Assembly: GCA_046160825.1 (NCBI GenBank)
Contig: JBJXHC010000058.1
Span: 31,580 to 95,579, forward strand
DNA length: 64,000 bases
Reading direction: 5' to 3'
From: JBJXHC01 sp046160825
Lineage (GTDB): Bacteria > Bacteroidota > Ignavibacteria > UBA10030 > UBA6906
Below, in pieces: positions 18,506 through 25,595 of the stretch. A program made the position numbers and the translations under genes. Each line of letters starts with the position of its first letter. The stretch's first letter is position 1. The notes under the pieces were generated by a model. That model was not told the origin of the DNA and did no database searches. It worked only from the letters and a program-made list of their open reading frames with translations.

Positions 18506-19462
18506 TCAGTCTATCGGGCTTCTGATATTGGAGATCTTTGTTTTACTCACGTGTGTATAGATCATTGTTGTCCGCACGTCTTGATGACCCAGGATCTCTT
18601 GCACGATTCTGATATTGTTCCCCTGTTCCAGCAAATGAGTAGCAAAGGAGTGTCGTAACGAATGGCACGTTGCCTGTCGGTGTACATTTGCTGCGAGCGC
18701 TGCGGCTTTGAACACCCGTTGCAGCATGGTCTCATCGATATGATGACGGCGGATTCTGACGGGGGTTGCGGCAAGTGAGAGTTTTGACGCAGGGAAGATA
18801 TATTGCCAGCCAAATTCACGGGATGCATTGGGGTACTTTCGCTCCAGAGCATCGGGAAGAGATACTTCGCCGTAGCCGTTGGCGAGGTCGCGCCGCCACA
18901 ACCCTGCAACCCGGGCAAGTTGATCTTGCAAGGACGGACGAAGTGTCGCCGGCAGGAGTGTGCGACGGTCTTTCCCTCCTTTTCCATCGCGCACGATGAT
19001 TTGCATGCGGGCCATGTCAACATCCTTCACACGAAGACTGACGCATTCGTGGATGCGCAATCCCGACCCGTAGAGAAGTCCGGCCATGAGGCGATACGGC
19101 TCTGGGATGCGTATGAGAATCTGCTGGATTTCATCCTTGCTGAGGACGACGGGGAGGCGCGGAGTTCTGTGTGCTCGCGGGATTTGTCCGAGCGTGCCCG
19201 GTTCTATTTCAAGGACATGCTTGTACAGGTAGAGAACTGCGTTCAAAGCAACATTCTGTGTGGATGCGGCGACATTGTCCACCTGAACCAGATGTGTAAG
19301 GAAGGCCTTGATCTCGGGGCCGCGCATTTCTTCGGGGTGTCGTTTACGATGGTAGAGGATGTATCTCTTGACCCAATGTTTGTATGACTCGATTGTGCGG
19401 GGACTGAGATGGCGGAGTGCCATTGCCGTTTCCAGTTGATCCATGAGTTTTGGGGCGGACAT
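18506..19462 (-). CDS. intI: Integron integrase (tyrosine recombinase)
   Basis: A 318-residue tyrosine recombinase. The N-terminal SAM-like DNA-binding part is residues 1-95. Catalytic residues are R136 (GSGLRIHECVSLRVKD), K164 (GKGGKDRRTLLP), H267/R270 (CHSLRHSFATHLLE), H293 (LGHQDVRTTM) and nucleophile Y302 (YTHV). Between them, residues about 204-229 hold the additional domain found only in IntI proteins (ALERKYPNASREF, GWQYIFPASKLS), separating it from XerC/D. IntI recombines cassettes between folded attC strands and attI. It is transcribed away from the cassette array, the normal integron arrangement. All catalytic residues are present, so it should be active. Confidence 0.96.
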   Translation of the reverse strand: MSAPKLMDQLETAMALRHLSPRTIESYKHWVKRYILYHRKRHPEEMRGPEIKAFLTHLVQVDNVAASTQNVALNAVLYLYKHVLEIEPGTLGQIPRAHRTPRLPVVLSKDEIQQILIRIPEPYRLMAGLLYGSGLRIHECVSLRVKDVDMARMQIIVRDGKGGKDRRTLLPATLRPSLQDQLARVAGLWRRDLANGYGEVSLPDALERKYPNASREFGWQYIFPASKLSLAATPVRIRRHHIDETMLQRVFKAAALAANVHRQATCHSLRHSFATHLLEQGNNIRIVQEILGHQDVRTTMIYTHVSKTKISNIRSPID

Positions 19463-19547
19463 GGAATATCTGCTTGTTTATTGGGGAGTGAATCAGTAGA
19501 TTCGAAAAGACCCTTCGTTCTATAAGAAACGCAAACAGGTAACACTT

Positions 19548-19576
19548 TTGCATACTAGACGGAGTCCGTCTATCCT
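19548..19576 (+). promoter_or_regulatory. Candidate cassette promoter (Pc) with palindrome filling the spacer
   Basis: TTGCAT at 19548-19553 and TATCCT at 19571-19576 are separated by exactly 17 bases and read into the first cassette. Nearly the same elements precede both tRNA genes of this window (TTGCAT-N17-TATCTT and TTGCCT-N17-TATCTT), which supports real promoter use. The spacer and first two bases of the -10 form the palindrome TAGACGGA-G-TCCGTCTA (19556-19572), a good candidate operator. Prediction only; no transcript start is visible. Confidence 0.55.
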
Positions 19577-19593
19577 GCAAAATAGATACTACA

Positions 19594-19614
19594 GTCTAAT
19601 CATAGTTAGAGCGC
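19594..19614 (+). other. attI recombination point (first cassette junction)
   Basis: CATAGTTAGAGCGC contains a GTTRRRY-type core (GTTAGAG at 19605-19611). The crossover lies between G19605 and T19606. The bases after the G are the reverse complement of the R'' box (GCGCTCTAAC) at the end of the first cassette, so this is where that cassette was inserted next to intI. The full extent of attI upstream of the core is not determinable by eye. Confidence 0.8.
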
Positions 19615-19640
19615 AACAAACAACTGACTACAACCTTGAC

Positions 19641-20138
19641 ATGAGAATGCTTCTGTTGGTTCTTCTCGTAAGTTCATTTGCCCTCGGTCAGGACAACTCC
19701 AAACAATGGGCGCGACAGCAGACCATTCCACCTGAAGTGCAAGAGGCTTTCAAAAAAAGCGGCTTCGATTCGATTTATGTGTTCACCTTCCATGTGAATC
19801 CATTCTATCTGAGAGGAGACTTTAACGGTGACAGAGTTTCTGACTATGCTGCGCTTATCAATAGAAAGTCGGACGGGAAAATCGGCATTGCGCTTGTGCA
19901 TGGCAGTGGGAGAATCGTAGTCTGTGGTGCGGGCAAACATATTGGAAATGGTGGCGATGATTTTAAGTGGTTGGACGCATGGCATGTTTATCCCAAAGGA
20001 CAAACTCAGCAAGGCGTGCCAGAACTTCCGCCGCCAACTTTGAAAGGCGATGCTCTAGCAGTTCAAAAACTTGGAGCCGCCAGCGGACTAATCTACTGGA
20101 CGGGGAAAAAGTACGAGTGGTATCAACAAGGCGATTGA
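19641..20138 (+). CDS. Cassette 1: secreted protein with an FG-GAP/VCBS-like motif
   Basis: The product is 165 residues from ATG 19641, which gives a clean signal peptide (MRMLLLVLLVSSFALGQ). The body carries LRGDFNGDRVSDYAALI, a calcium-loop-like FG-GAP/VCBS motif, then IVVCGAGKHIGNGGDDF, and ends SGLIYWTGKKYEWYQQGD. I recall this type of small secreted protein as a recurrent hypothetical family, but its function is unknown. It is the first gene after attI, so it is nearest the candidate cassette promoter. The cassette spans 19606-20301. Confidence 0.75.
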   Translation: MRMLLLVLLVSSFALGQDNSKQWARQQTIPPEVQEAFKKSGFDSIYVFTFHVNPFYLRGDFNGDRVSDYAALINRKSDGKIGIALVHGSGRIVVCGAGKHIGNGGDDFKWLDAWHVYPKGQTQQGVPELPPPTLKGDALAVQKLGAASGLIYWTGKKYEWYQQGD

Positions 20139-20146
20139 GTGTTGCG

Positions 20147-20307
20147 CTCTAACAAGCGGCTCAACCCGACCGTAAGGGCGCAGTGCAAAATAATGCCCAC
20201 ACACTTTCAAATATCAATCATAGCCTGCCTACCGGCAGGCAGGCTCCCCGCGCAGTGTGCGTGGCGGAGAATTTTCGTTGCGGCGGGTTAGCCGCAAGTC
20301 GTTAGGG
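20147..20307 (+). other. attC site 1
   Basis: R'' is CTCTAAC (20147-20153) and R' is GTTAGGG (20301-20307). Inner arms GCGGCTCAACCCG and CGGGTTAGCCGC pair except for one unpaired base, the extrahelical base that fixes strand choice in attC. A GCCTGCCT/AGGCAGGC hairpin (20223-20244) is inserted in the terminal loop region and is missing from the related sites 2-4. Confidence 0.9.
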
Positions 20308-20322
20308 CGCTAGCATCAGCAA

Positions 20323-20877
20323 ATGAGCAGTACTAAATACAACAAAGATCTGTTCGACAGGTTTGAATTTAGATTCAAAACCTACATCTATCGGAGTATT
20401 CGGCTCTGTCTAAATGATAGCCAAGGTATTCCCGCAACAATCCTTTTGTGCTGCGCAATAGATATGTTAGCAAAATATTACTCGGGAGATCCAACCCATT
20501 ACCATAACAAGAAAAAGTATCTCCAATTTCTTAGGGATTATTTTCCAACTGAGTACAATCAAGATAGCTTTTATGCTTTCGTCCGTAGCGGTTTAATACA
20601 TGGTTTCAATTTGGAAAATCGATATGCAATTTTATGCAAAAATGAAGTCTGGGCGAAGCGAGCTCATCTAAAGGAAGATCCGAAAAGCGGTTTAATGATT
20701 ATTAACCCGTTTGTGTTGTTTTCGCATTTAATTACTTCACACAAGAAATTGATGTCAGACATAAGAGGTAATCCTGATTTAAAATCAGCTTTCCTCAAAG
20801 TACATAAAGAACTGCCACTGCGCCAACAACAGGTTCGGTGGAAAAAGATGAAGCATCTCAGGGTGTTAGCGCCCTAA
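20323..20877 (+). CDS. Cassette 2: HEPN-like hypothetical protein
   Basis: A 184-residue cytoplasmic, largely helical protein, visibly more AT-rich than the core genes. It contains FYAFVRSGLIHGFN, in which R and H are spaced as in the Rx4H active-site motif of HEPN RNases, and an upstream helix ATILLCCAIDMLAKYY as in HEPN/abortive-infection-like families. This is a suggestion from motif shape only. The stop codon TAA lies inside the R'' box of the following attC. The cassette spans 20302-21006. No antitoxin partner (such as MNT) is present in the cassette. Confidence 0.6.
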   Translation: MSSTKYNKDLFDRFEFRFKTYIYRSIRLCLNDSQGIPATILLCCAIDMLAKYYSGDPTHYHNKKKYLQFLRDYFPTEYNQDSFYAFVRSGLIHGFNLENRYAILCKNEVWAKRAHLKEDPKSGLMIINPFVLFSHLITSHKKLMSDIRGNPDLKSAFLKVHKELPLRQQQVRWKKMKHLRVLAP

Positions 20878-21012
20878 CAAGCGGCTCAACCCGACCGTAG
20901 TGAGCGAGTGCAAACAAATGCCATCACACAAAAATAAATCAATCATGGCTCCCCGCGCATTCTGCGTGGCGGAGAATTTTCGTTGCGGCGGGTTAGCCGC
21001 AGTCCGTTAGGG
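20872..21012 (+). other. attC site 2
   Basis: R'' CCCTAAC (20872-20878) and R' GTTAGGG (21006-21012). Arms GCGGCTCAACCCG and CGGGTTAGCCGC again leave one extrahelical base. The extended R'' (AGCGCCCTAAC) is the exact complement of the first bases of cassette 2 (GTTAGGGCGCT at 20301). Confidence 0.92.
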
Positions 21013-21034
21013 CGCAGCCCGAGGAATAGCCAAA

Positions 21035-21910
21035 ATGCGTTGTCTCATACTTCTCGTCATCCCTTTGATTGGTCTCCTGGTCTCTTGTGATGATCTGGGC
21101 GATCCGCCGTCGCCAATGTCAGGCCCCACACTTCAGGACACTCTTTATCTCGAGGTTTCCCAAGGGATCATCCTGCTCCTTGATGGCATCGGCCATGAAT
21201 ACGATCTGGAGGATACAGTCAGCGGAGTGATGAGACTGATTAATCTCGCCAGCAGTGTTCCGCTGCCGCTTTTTACATCGAATCTCCCACCAAACGGTTA
21301 TTTCTTGTCTCGACTGGGCATGCCTGCGGCACACTACTTCTACCCAGACGCCATCAGTCCCGCCGAATGGCACGACACTCTCGACTTGGGCGACACTCTC
21401 ACATTCGGCGTAAGGTGGCCATCAGTGGTGTTTACTGAGATCTCCCAATCGTCGGCCCTCAAGTCATTTTCTGGTATGTATCAGATTCAAGTCGGGTTGG
21501 GTGGCAGCCCCGCACTCGCTGGCCGACGACTCACCAAGTTTTTCCGGGTCACTGAAAACGGCGACCCGGCATCGGTAGGCCTCAACCGTCGCGGCCCGAG
21601 CGATTCCCTGTTGGTAGATCTGGTTCTGCGCAATCGCATCGGAGACCAACAATTGTACCACATAGATCGCCCAGATCCGGTTCAGCTTGTCTTTCTTGAC
21701 CACGGTGACACCGCGTTCAATCGATCATACCCCTTGCCATATTCGACCTTGGTTCTACCGCCTCACTCAGACAGCATTTTATTTCGACTTCACGTGGCAA
21801 GGAGTGACACAATGTTCTCAGGCATGCATGGCGGTTTTCACTTGTGGATTGTCCTCAAACTCCGTGAGCGCGAGTTCAGTCCCAGAGACACGTTCGTCTT
21901 TTTCCCATGA
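21035..21910 (+). CDS. Cassette 3: hypothetical lipoprotein
   Basis: The product is 291 residues, starting MRCLILLVIPLIGLLVSCDD: a lipoprotein leader with lipobox LVSC, so the mature protein is anchored by a lipidated cysteine, probably in the outer membrane facing the periplasm or the outside. The rest is beta-rich with repeated D-T-L patterns (DTLYLEVSQG, DTLDLGDTLTFGVRW) and no enzyme motif. No family recognised. The gene occupies most of the cassette at 21007-22075 and stops 25 bases before attC 3. Confidence 0.7.
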   Translation: MRCLILLVIPLIGLLVSCDDLGDPPSPMSGPTLQDTLYLEVSQGIILLLDGIGHEYDLEDTVSGVMRLINLASSVPLPLFTSNLPPNGYFLSRLGMPAAHYFYPDAISPAEWHDTLDLGDTLTFGVRWPSVVFTEISQSSALKSFSGMYQIQVGLGGSPALAGRRLTKFFRVTENGDPASVGLNRRGPSDSLLVDLVLRNRIGDQQLYHIDRPDPVQLVFLDHGDTAFNRSYPLPYSTLVLPPHSDSILFRLHVARSDTMFSGMHGGFHLWIVLKLREREFSPRDTFVFFP

Positions 21911-21935
21911 GACTTTACCTGGACTTTACGTTGCG

Positions 21936-22081
21936 CCCTAACCAGCGGCTTAACCCGACCGTAAGAAACGGAGTACGAATCAAATGCCATCGCACAAAAC
22001 AAATGACTCAATCCTAGCTCCCCGCGTTGTGTACATGGAGGAGAAGGTTCATTACGGCGGGTTAGCCGCCGTCCGTTAGCT
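21936..22081 (+). other. attC site 3
   Basis: R'' CCCTAAC (21936-21942) and R' GTTAGCT (22075-22081). The same family as sites 1 and 2, with GCGGCTTAACCCG against CGGGTTAGCCGC. The extended R'' (GCGCCCTAAC) matches the start of cassette 3 (GTTAGGGCGC at 21006). Confidence 0.9.
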
Positions 22082-22100
22082 GGCGCAGGAATTATTCGAC

Positions 22101-22565
22101 ATGACTGGTACGTTTGTCTTATTCGCTTTGCTGGTTTTCACTCAGCCAAGTCATCCGCAGACCATTTCAGCGGAAGCTAGAAAGCCCATGCCGGAAGTCG
22201 GTTGGGATTCGCTACAGAATAGAATTGTCTTTGCTAATCTTGCCCATCGAGCTGGTTTGGAAGCGACAGTTTGGGCATTTCTTACATTTGACTCAACAGG
22301 GGCTATCGACTCGGTAATAATTCGTTGTATGTTTGAATATGAGGCAACAGCACATGTTACACCTTCTGAGCAGTTAGGCATTGCCGAGCGCATGTTTTCT
22401 CAACCTGTCCGAGAGGCTCTTGCCGGAACAAAGTGGTTCATACCAGAAGGGTTTTCTGGATGGTTCTCGCTTCGTGTTCAGTTTATTCAATCCGATGGCG
22501 ATACTGGGCATCGACTCGTAAAGGAAGTCAACAAAATCAAGGTGAAGATTCCACCGACAAATTGA
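22101..22565 (+). CDS. Cassette 4: periplasmic protein resembling a stand-alone TonB C-terminal domain
   Basis: A 154-residue protein with a signal peptide (MTGTFVLFALLVFTQPSHPQ). The mature part follows the TonB_C pattern: GWDSLQNRIVFANLAHRAGL, then EATVWAFLTFDSTGAIDSV, then EALAGTKWFIPEGFSGWFSL and LRVQFIQ. In full TonB proteins this domain touches the TonB box of outer-membrane receptors. Here there is no membrane anchor or proline-rich linker, so it cannot transduce energy by itself and could be a periplasmic decoy or a repurposed domain. Domain assignment is by eye. The cassette spans 22076-22718. Confidence 0.6.
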   Translation: MTGTFVLFALLVFTQPSHPQTISAEARKPMPEVGWDSLQNRIVFANLAHRAGLEATVWAFLTFDSTGAIDSVIIRCMFEYEATAHVTPSEQLGIAERMFSQPVREALAGTKWFIPEGFSGWFSLRVQFIQSDGDTGHRLVKEVNKIKVKIPPTN

Positions 22566-22582
22566 GCAGGCTATCTCGCGCC

Positions 22583-22724
22583 AGCTAACAAGCGGCTCAA
22601 CCCGACCGCATGAACGGAGCGCGAAACAAATGCTCACACACTTAGACACATCAATCATAGCTCCCCGCGTTGTGTACGTGGCGGAGAGTTTTCGTTGCGG
22701 CGGGTTAGCCGCAGTCCGTTAGGC
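22583..22724 (+). other. attC site 4
   Basis: R'' AGCTAAC (22583-22589) and R' GTTAGGC (22718-22724). The same family as sites 1-3. The extended R'' GCGCCAGCTAAC is the exact complement of the unusual start of cassette 4 (GTTAGCTGGCGC at 22075), strong proof that both ends belong to one cassette. Confidence 0.93.
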
Positions 22725-22831
22725 GCCATGCAGAGATCTGCGTTTGTCGAGCGAAGAACCAAAGCACGAAGATTCAAGGACTGGATGATTGCGCGAGAAG
22801 CTTGGCAAGTTGGCAAAGAATCGGAGAGCAC

Positions 22832-23536
22832 ATGACTAAGGATCTGATCAACAAGATCGCAAGAACGGCAGGGGCGCTGTATCTGATCGTGGTAGTAACC
22901 GGCATCTTCAGCCTCGTCTATGTTCCATCGCAGATCACCGTACGGGGAGATGCACTAGCCACGGTCAACAATATCGTTGCATCCGAGCCGCTGTTCCGAC
23001 TTGGCATTGCGAGTTTGATGATCAACCAAATCGCTTTCTTGCTGCTGCCGTTCGTGCTGTACCAGCTACTTCAGCACGTGAATAGGAACGTTGCGGTGCT
23101 GATGGTGGCGCTCGCTGTCGTAAGCGTCCCCATCTCGATGGTTAGCATAGCGAATAGGCTCGACGTCCTGTCCTTGTTGAGCGGCGCTGGCTATCTGGAC
23201 ACATTCACGACGGACCAACTGCATGCCCAAGTGATGATGTCTCTCAAGGCTTATAGCAACGGGATTCTCGTCACCACGATTTTTTGGGGGTTATGGTTGT
23301 TGCCCTTCGGCTACCTGGTTTTCAGGTCGGGCTTCCTACCTAGGATCCTTGGGATCCTGTTGATGATTGGTTGCTTCGGAATCCTGATAGATGTGTTCGG
23401 GCGCTTACTCTTTCCGGGCTACGAGGAGACAGCCATTTCGACCTACTTCGAAATGTCGTCGAGCTTCGGCGAGATCGGAATTTGTCTGTGGCTACTGATC
23501 ATGGGCGTGCGCCAACGCACAGCATTGGCAACGTGA
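22832..23536 (+). CDS. Cassette 5a: DUF4386-type integral membrane protein
   Basis: The product is 234 residues from ATG 22832; the in-frame TTG 30 bases earlier is less likely. About six hydrophobic segments. The start (KIARTAGALYLIVVVTGIFS), FRLGIASLMINQIAFLLLPF, and later SGFLPRILGILLMIGCFGIL match the DUF4386 family of bacterial membrane proteins, whose function is unknown. It shares one cassette (22719-24153) with a second membrane-protein gene, so the two probably entered together; two-gene cassettes are uncommon. Confidence 0.8.
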   Translation: MTKDLINKIARTAGALYLIVVVTGIFSLVYVPSQITVRGDALATVNNIVASEPLFRLGIASLMINQIAFLLLPFVLYQLLQHVNRNVAVLMVALAVVSVPISMVSIANRLDVLSLLSGAGYLDTFTTDQLHAQVMMSLKAYSNGILVTTIFWGLWLLPFGYLVFRSGFLPRILGILLMIGCFGILIDVFGRLLFPGYEETAISTYFEMSSSFGEIGICLWLLIMGVRQRTALAT

Positions 23537-23673
23537 ATGTTCAAGCGCCCGCCGAAACCACGACGCCGCTCGTTCGCTGCGCCGCGTATGACGACGGATT
23601 TACACGGTGCCAGGTGCCGCAGACGCGTGCCCGAACCACTTGATACGAGAACCAAAAGAGAGGGGAACAGGAA

Positions 23674-24105
23674 ATGAATTCAATCGGAAATGCCGTGCGG
23701 GAACTTGAGGATGTGAAGGTACCCGTGAAGCTGAAGCTCGCTGCGCTATGGACCGCGGTCATGTTTTGCTACATCTACGGAGATTTTTTCAGTCTCTTTC
23801 AAACCGGAAAGCTGGCGGGAATGTTGGCAGGAAAAATTGAGCCTCTTGGCCCAGCGACTCAAGGGGTGTTATTGGGCGTCACGATATCAATGGCGATACC
23901 GAGTGTCATGATTTTCCTGTCCCTGGCATTGAAGCCTGGAGTGAATCGCTGGCTCAATATCATCGTAGGTGCGATTTATACGGTTTTTGTACTCATTACG
24001 ATGCCGGGTGCCTGGACGTTCTATCTCTTCCTTGGAAGTCTAGACATGCTACTTACCGCATTGATTGTTTGGTATGCATGGCATTGGCCTCGGGTTGGCG
24101 CCTAA
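23674..24105 (+). CDS. Cassette 5b: DUF6326-type membrane protein
   Basis: A 143-residue protein with four membrane segments. VKLKLAALWTAVMFCYIYGD near the start and KPGVNRWLNIIVGAIYTVF in the middle match the DUF6326 family of small membrane proteins, function unknown. GGGGAACAG upstream of the ATG is a plausible ribosome site. The stop TAA is part of the R'' box of attC 5, so the gene ends exactly at the recombination site. It is the second gene of a two-gene cassette. Confidence 0.78.
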   Translation: MNSIGNAVRELEDVKVPVKLKLAALWTAVMFCYIYGDFFSLFQTGKLAGMLAGKIEPLGPATQGVLLGVTISMAIPSVMIFLSLALKPGVNRWLNIIVGAIYTVFVLITMPGAWTFYLFLGSLDMLLTALIVWYAWHWPRVGA

Positions 24106-24159
24106 CAATTCATTCAATCCGAAGCCGCTTCGCGGCTCGGCTTAATTCAGGCGTTAGGC
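24100..24159 (+). other. attC site 5 (short, different type)
   Basis: R'' GCCTAAC (24100-24106) and R' GTTAGGC (24153-24159), only 60 bases in total, with a compact GAAGCCGC-TTCG-CGGCT hairpin centre. It resembles the short attC sites of mobile cassettes rather than the 140-160-base sites 1-4. The extended R'' GGCGCCTAAC complements the start of cassette 5 (GTTAGGCGCC at 22718). Confidence 0.88.
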
Positions 24160-24178
24160 GCGTGACTGAATCTTAAAT

Positions 24179-24742
24179 ATGGATCTAACTGAAAATATTC
24201 AGACGCTCAAACAATTTGTAGAGAGGGCGGACAAATTGGAGTCCCTCTCTTTTACGAAGCATGTGATAGCGAAACCCCCCTCAATAAAATTTGAATTTAA
24301 TCAGGAAGCCTTCACCATTATCCGTAGCGGACCTGATCGTGAATCTATTGACGCATTTGTTCTCACCCTACGCTTCTTTATTCAGAATAATGAACCGATA
24401 TCCATCAAAAACATGGCCGCCCTCTTCAAGCAACTCCCATTGCCGGAGGAGGATCTAATCAAGATATCGGAGGGTCATGCAAAGCTCAATACGTTCCTCG
24501 ATTCCGATGTATACTTCCAATTAAAATCGGAAAGACCTACGCATCGTGCGGTGCTTGAGGCTTTCGTGTATGGTGATCTGGCACACTCTACACAGAGAAC
24601 AGCTTTTGAGGCTGCCCAGAAGGAGCCTTTTCTGATATTCAATTCAATCTTCGATTCCGTTCTTCTGGAGTTGTTGCGTTATATTTTCTGGTTAAGATCT
24701 TGTTGTAAGTACGCGATTAAGCGCTTGGACGGATCCAAGTAG
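24179..24742 (+). CDS. Cassette 6: hypothetical protein
   Basis: A 187-residue soluble protein, largely helical, AT-richer than the chromosomal genes. No signal peptide; the only hydrophobic stretch is near the C-terminus (LLELLRYIFWLRSCC). The start (MDLTENIQTLKQFVERADKL) and FEFNQEAFTIIRSGPDRESI have no family I can identify. It fills the cassette at 24154-24860 and ends 14 bases before R''. Function unknown. Confidence 0.65.
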   Translation: MDLTENIQTLKQFVERADKLESLSFTKHVIAKPPSIKFEFNQEAFTIIRSGPDRESIDAFVLTLRFFIQNNEPISIKNMAALFKQLPLPEEDLIKISEGHAKLNTFLDSDVYFQLKSERPTHRAVLEAFVYGDLAHSTQRTAFEAAQKEPFLIFNSIFDSVLLELLRYIFWLRSCCKYAIKRLDGSK

Positions 24743-24756
24743 TTGGGTGACCACGC

Positions 24757-24866
24757 GCCTAACAAGTCGTTCAAGCTGACAGGTCCGTTTGTCACGCGGC
24801 TTGCATTGTGGGAATCCAGGCAAGCCGCGCGCCAACCGTCCCTGCAGCTTAACTCTACCGTTAGGC
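24757..24866 (+). other. attC site 6 (110 bases, third type)
   Basis: R'' GCCTAAC (24757-24763), R' GTTAGGC (24860-24866). Inner arms GTTCAAGCTGAC and CAGCTTAACTC are typical of mobile-cassette attC sites and unrelated to sites 1-4. The extended R'' CACGCGCCTAAC complements the cassette start GTTAGGCGCGTG at 24153. Confidence 0.88.
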
Positions 24867-24899
24867 TTCAAATTGGGAGTATCGAAGAATGGAGGATAG

Positions 24900-25304
24900 G
24901 TGATTGAAGTCGTAGCTAGACTTGTCTTGATTGGGGCAGGGGCTTTCTTGGTCGCGTTGGGATTTTCAGCGTTCTTAGCGCAGGACAAATTCAAATACTT
25001 CCTGTCTGCCTTTGCCACTAGTGCGCGCCTACACTTCATAGAGCTACTGATACGAGCGATTGTAGGAGCTTCCTTTGTCGTTTATGCGTCTAATTCAAAG
25101 TTTGGAGCTGCATTTTTGCTCATAGGTGGCGTATTGCTTCTAACCACGTTCATAATGCTACTAACACCGTGGAAGGTGCATCGTAGATTTGCGGCCTGGT
25201 CTGTTCCAAAGGCGCTCGTCTTTACGCCTGTGATTGGTGCATGCTCAGTCTTGCTTGGGGTAGTTTTGCTTATTAGCATCTCAATGGGGTTGAAGCCTAA
25301 CTAA
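24900..25304 (+). CDS. Cassette 7: small four-segment membrane protein
   Basis: The product is 134 residues from GTG 24900, preceded by GGAGG; the ATG at 24891 runs into a stop after three codons. Four hydrophobic segments (ARLVLIGAGAFLVALGFSAF, LLIRAIVGASFVVYAS, AAFLLIGGVLLLTTFIMLL, VIGACSVLLGVVLLISI). Small inner-membrane protein of unknown function, a type frequently seen in cassettes. The stop codon directly abuts R'' of attC 7. Confidence 0.68.
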   Translation: MIEVVARLVLIGAGAFLVALGFSAFLAQDKFKYFLSAFATSARLHFIELLIRAIVGASFVVYASNSKFGAAFLLIGGVLLLTTFIMLLTPWKVHRRFAAWSVPKALVFTPVIGACSVLLGVVLLISISMGLKPN

Positions 25305-25383
25305 ATGTTCAAGCCGACCGCCGTCCCACCAGTTCGCACTTACCACCGCTGTCGCGCGGCGGCGGCTTAACATGGCGTTAGGC
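25295..25383 (+). other. attC site 7 (89 bases, fourth type)
   Basis: R'' GCCTAAC (25295-25301), R' GTTAGGC (25377-25383), arms GTTCAAGCCGACCGCC and GGCGGCGGCTTAACATG. The extended R'' TGAAGCCTAAC complements the start of cassette 7 (GTTAGGCTTCA at 24860). Confidence 0.88.
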
Positions 25384-25399
25384 GTCACAATCTACGATG

Positions 25400-25534
25400 A
25401 TGAGAGGCGTCCCGGTGAGCGAGTACAAAACGCCGACTGACATTCATCCGTGCCTAACCTACGCAGACGCGAATGCTGCGATTGACTGGCCCAGCTGGGC
25501 CTTCGGTTTCACGAAACGTCTGGTCGTGCCATAG
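25400..25534 (+). pseudogene. Truncated VOC/glyoxalase-like gene (cassette 8 start)
   Basis: A 44-residue ORF starts right after the attC 7 junction. DIHPCLTYADANAAID and AFGFTKRLVVP are the first strand-helix block of VOC-superfamily (PhnB/glyoxalase-like) proteins, which normally run to 120 or more residues; here a TAG follows immediately. The rest of the domain is absent, so it is a remnant. ATG 25397 is an alternative start. The R'' box expected for a cassette starting GTTAGGCGTCAC is not found downstream, so its own attC is lost too. Confidence 0.7.
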
Positions 25535-25595
25535 GAGACGGTTAAGAAAATTGTTCTATCTCACGTTAAGTAATTAGCCATTGAAGGAGAGCATT

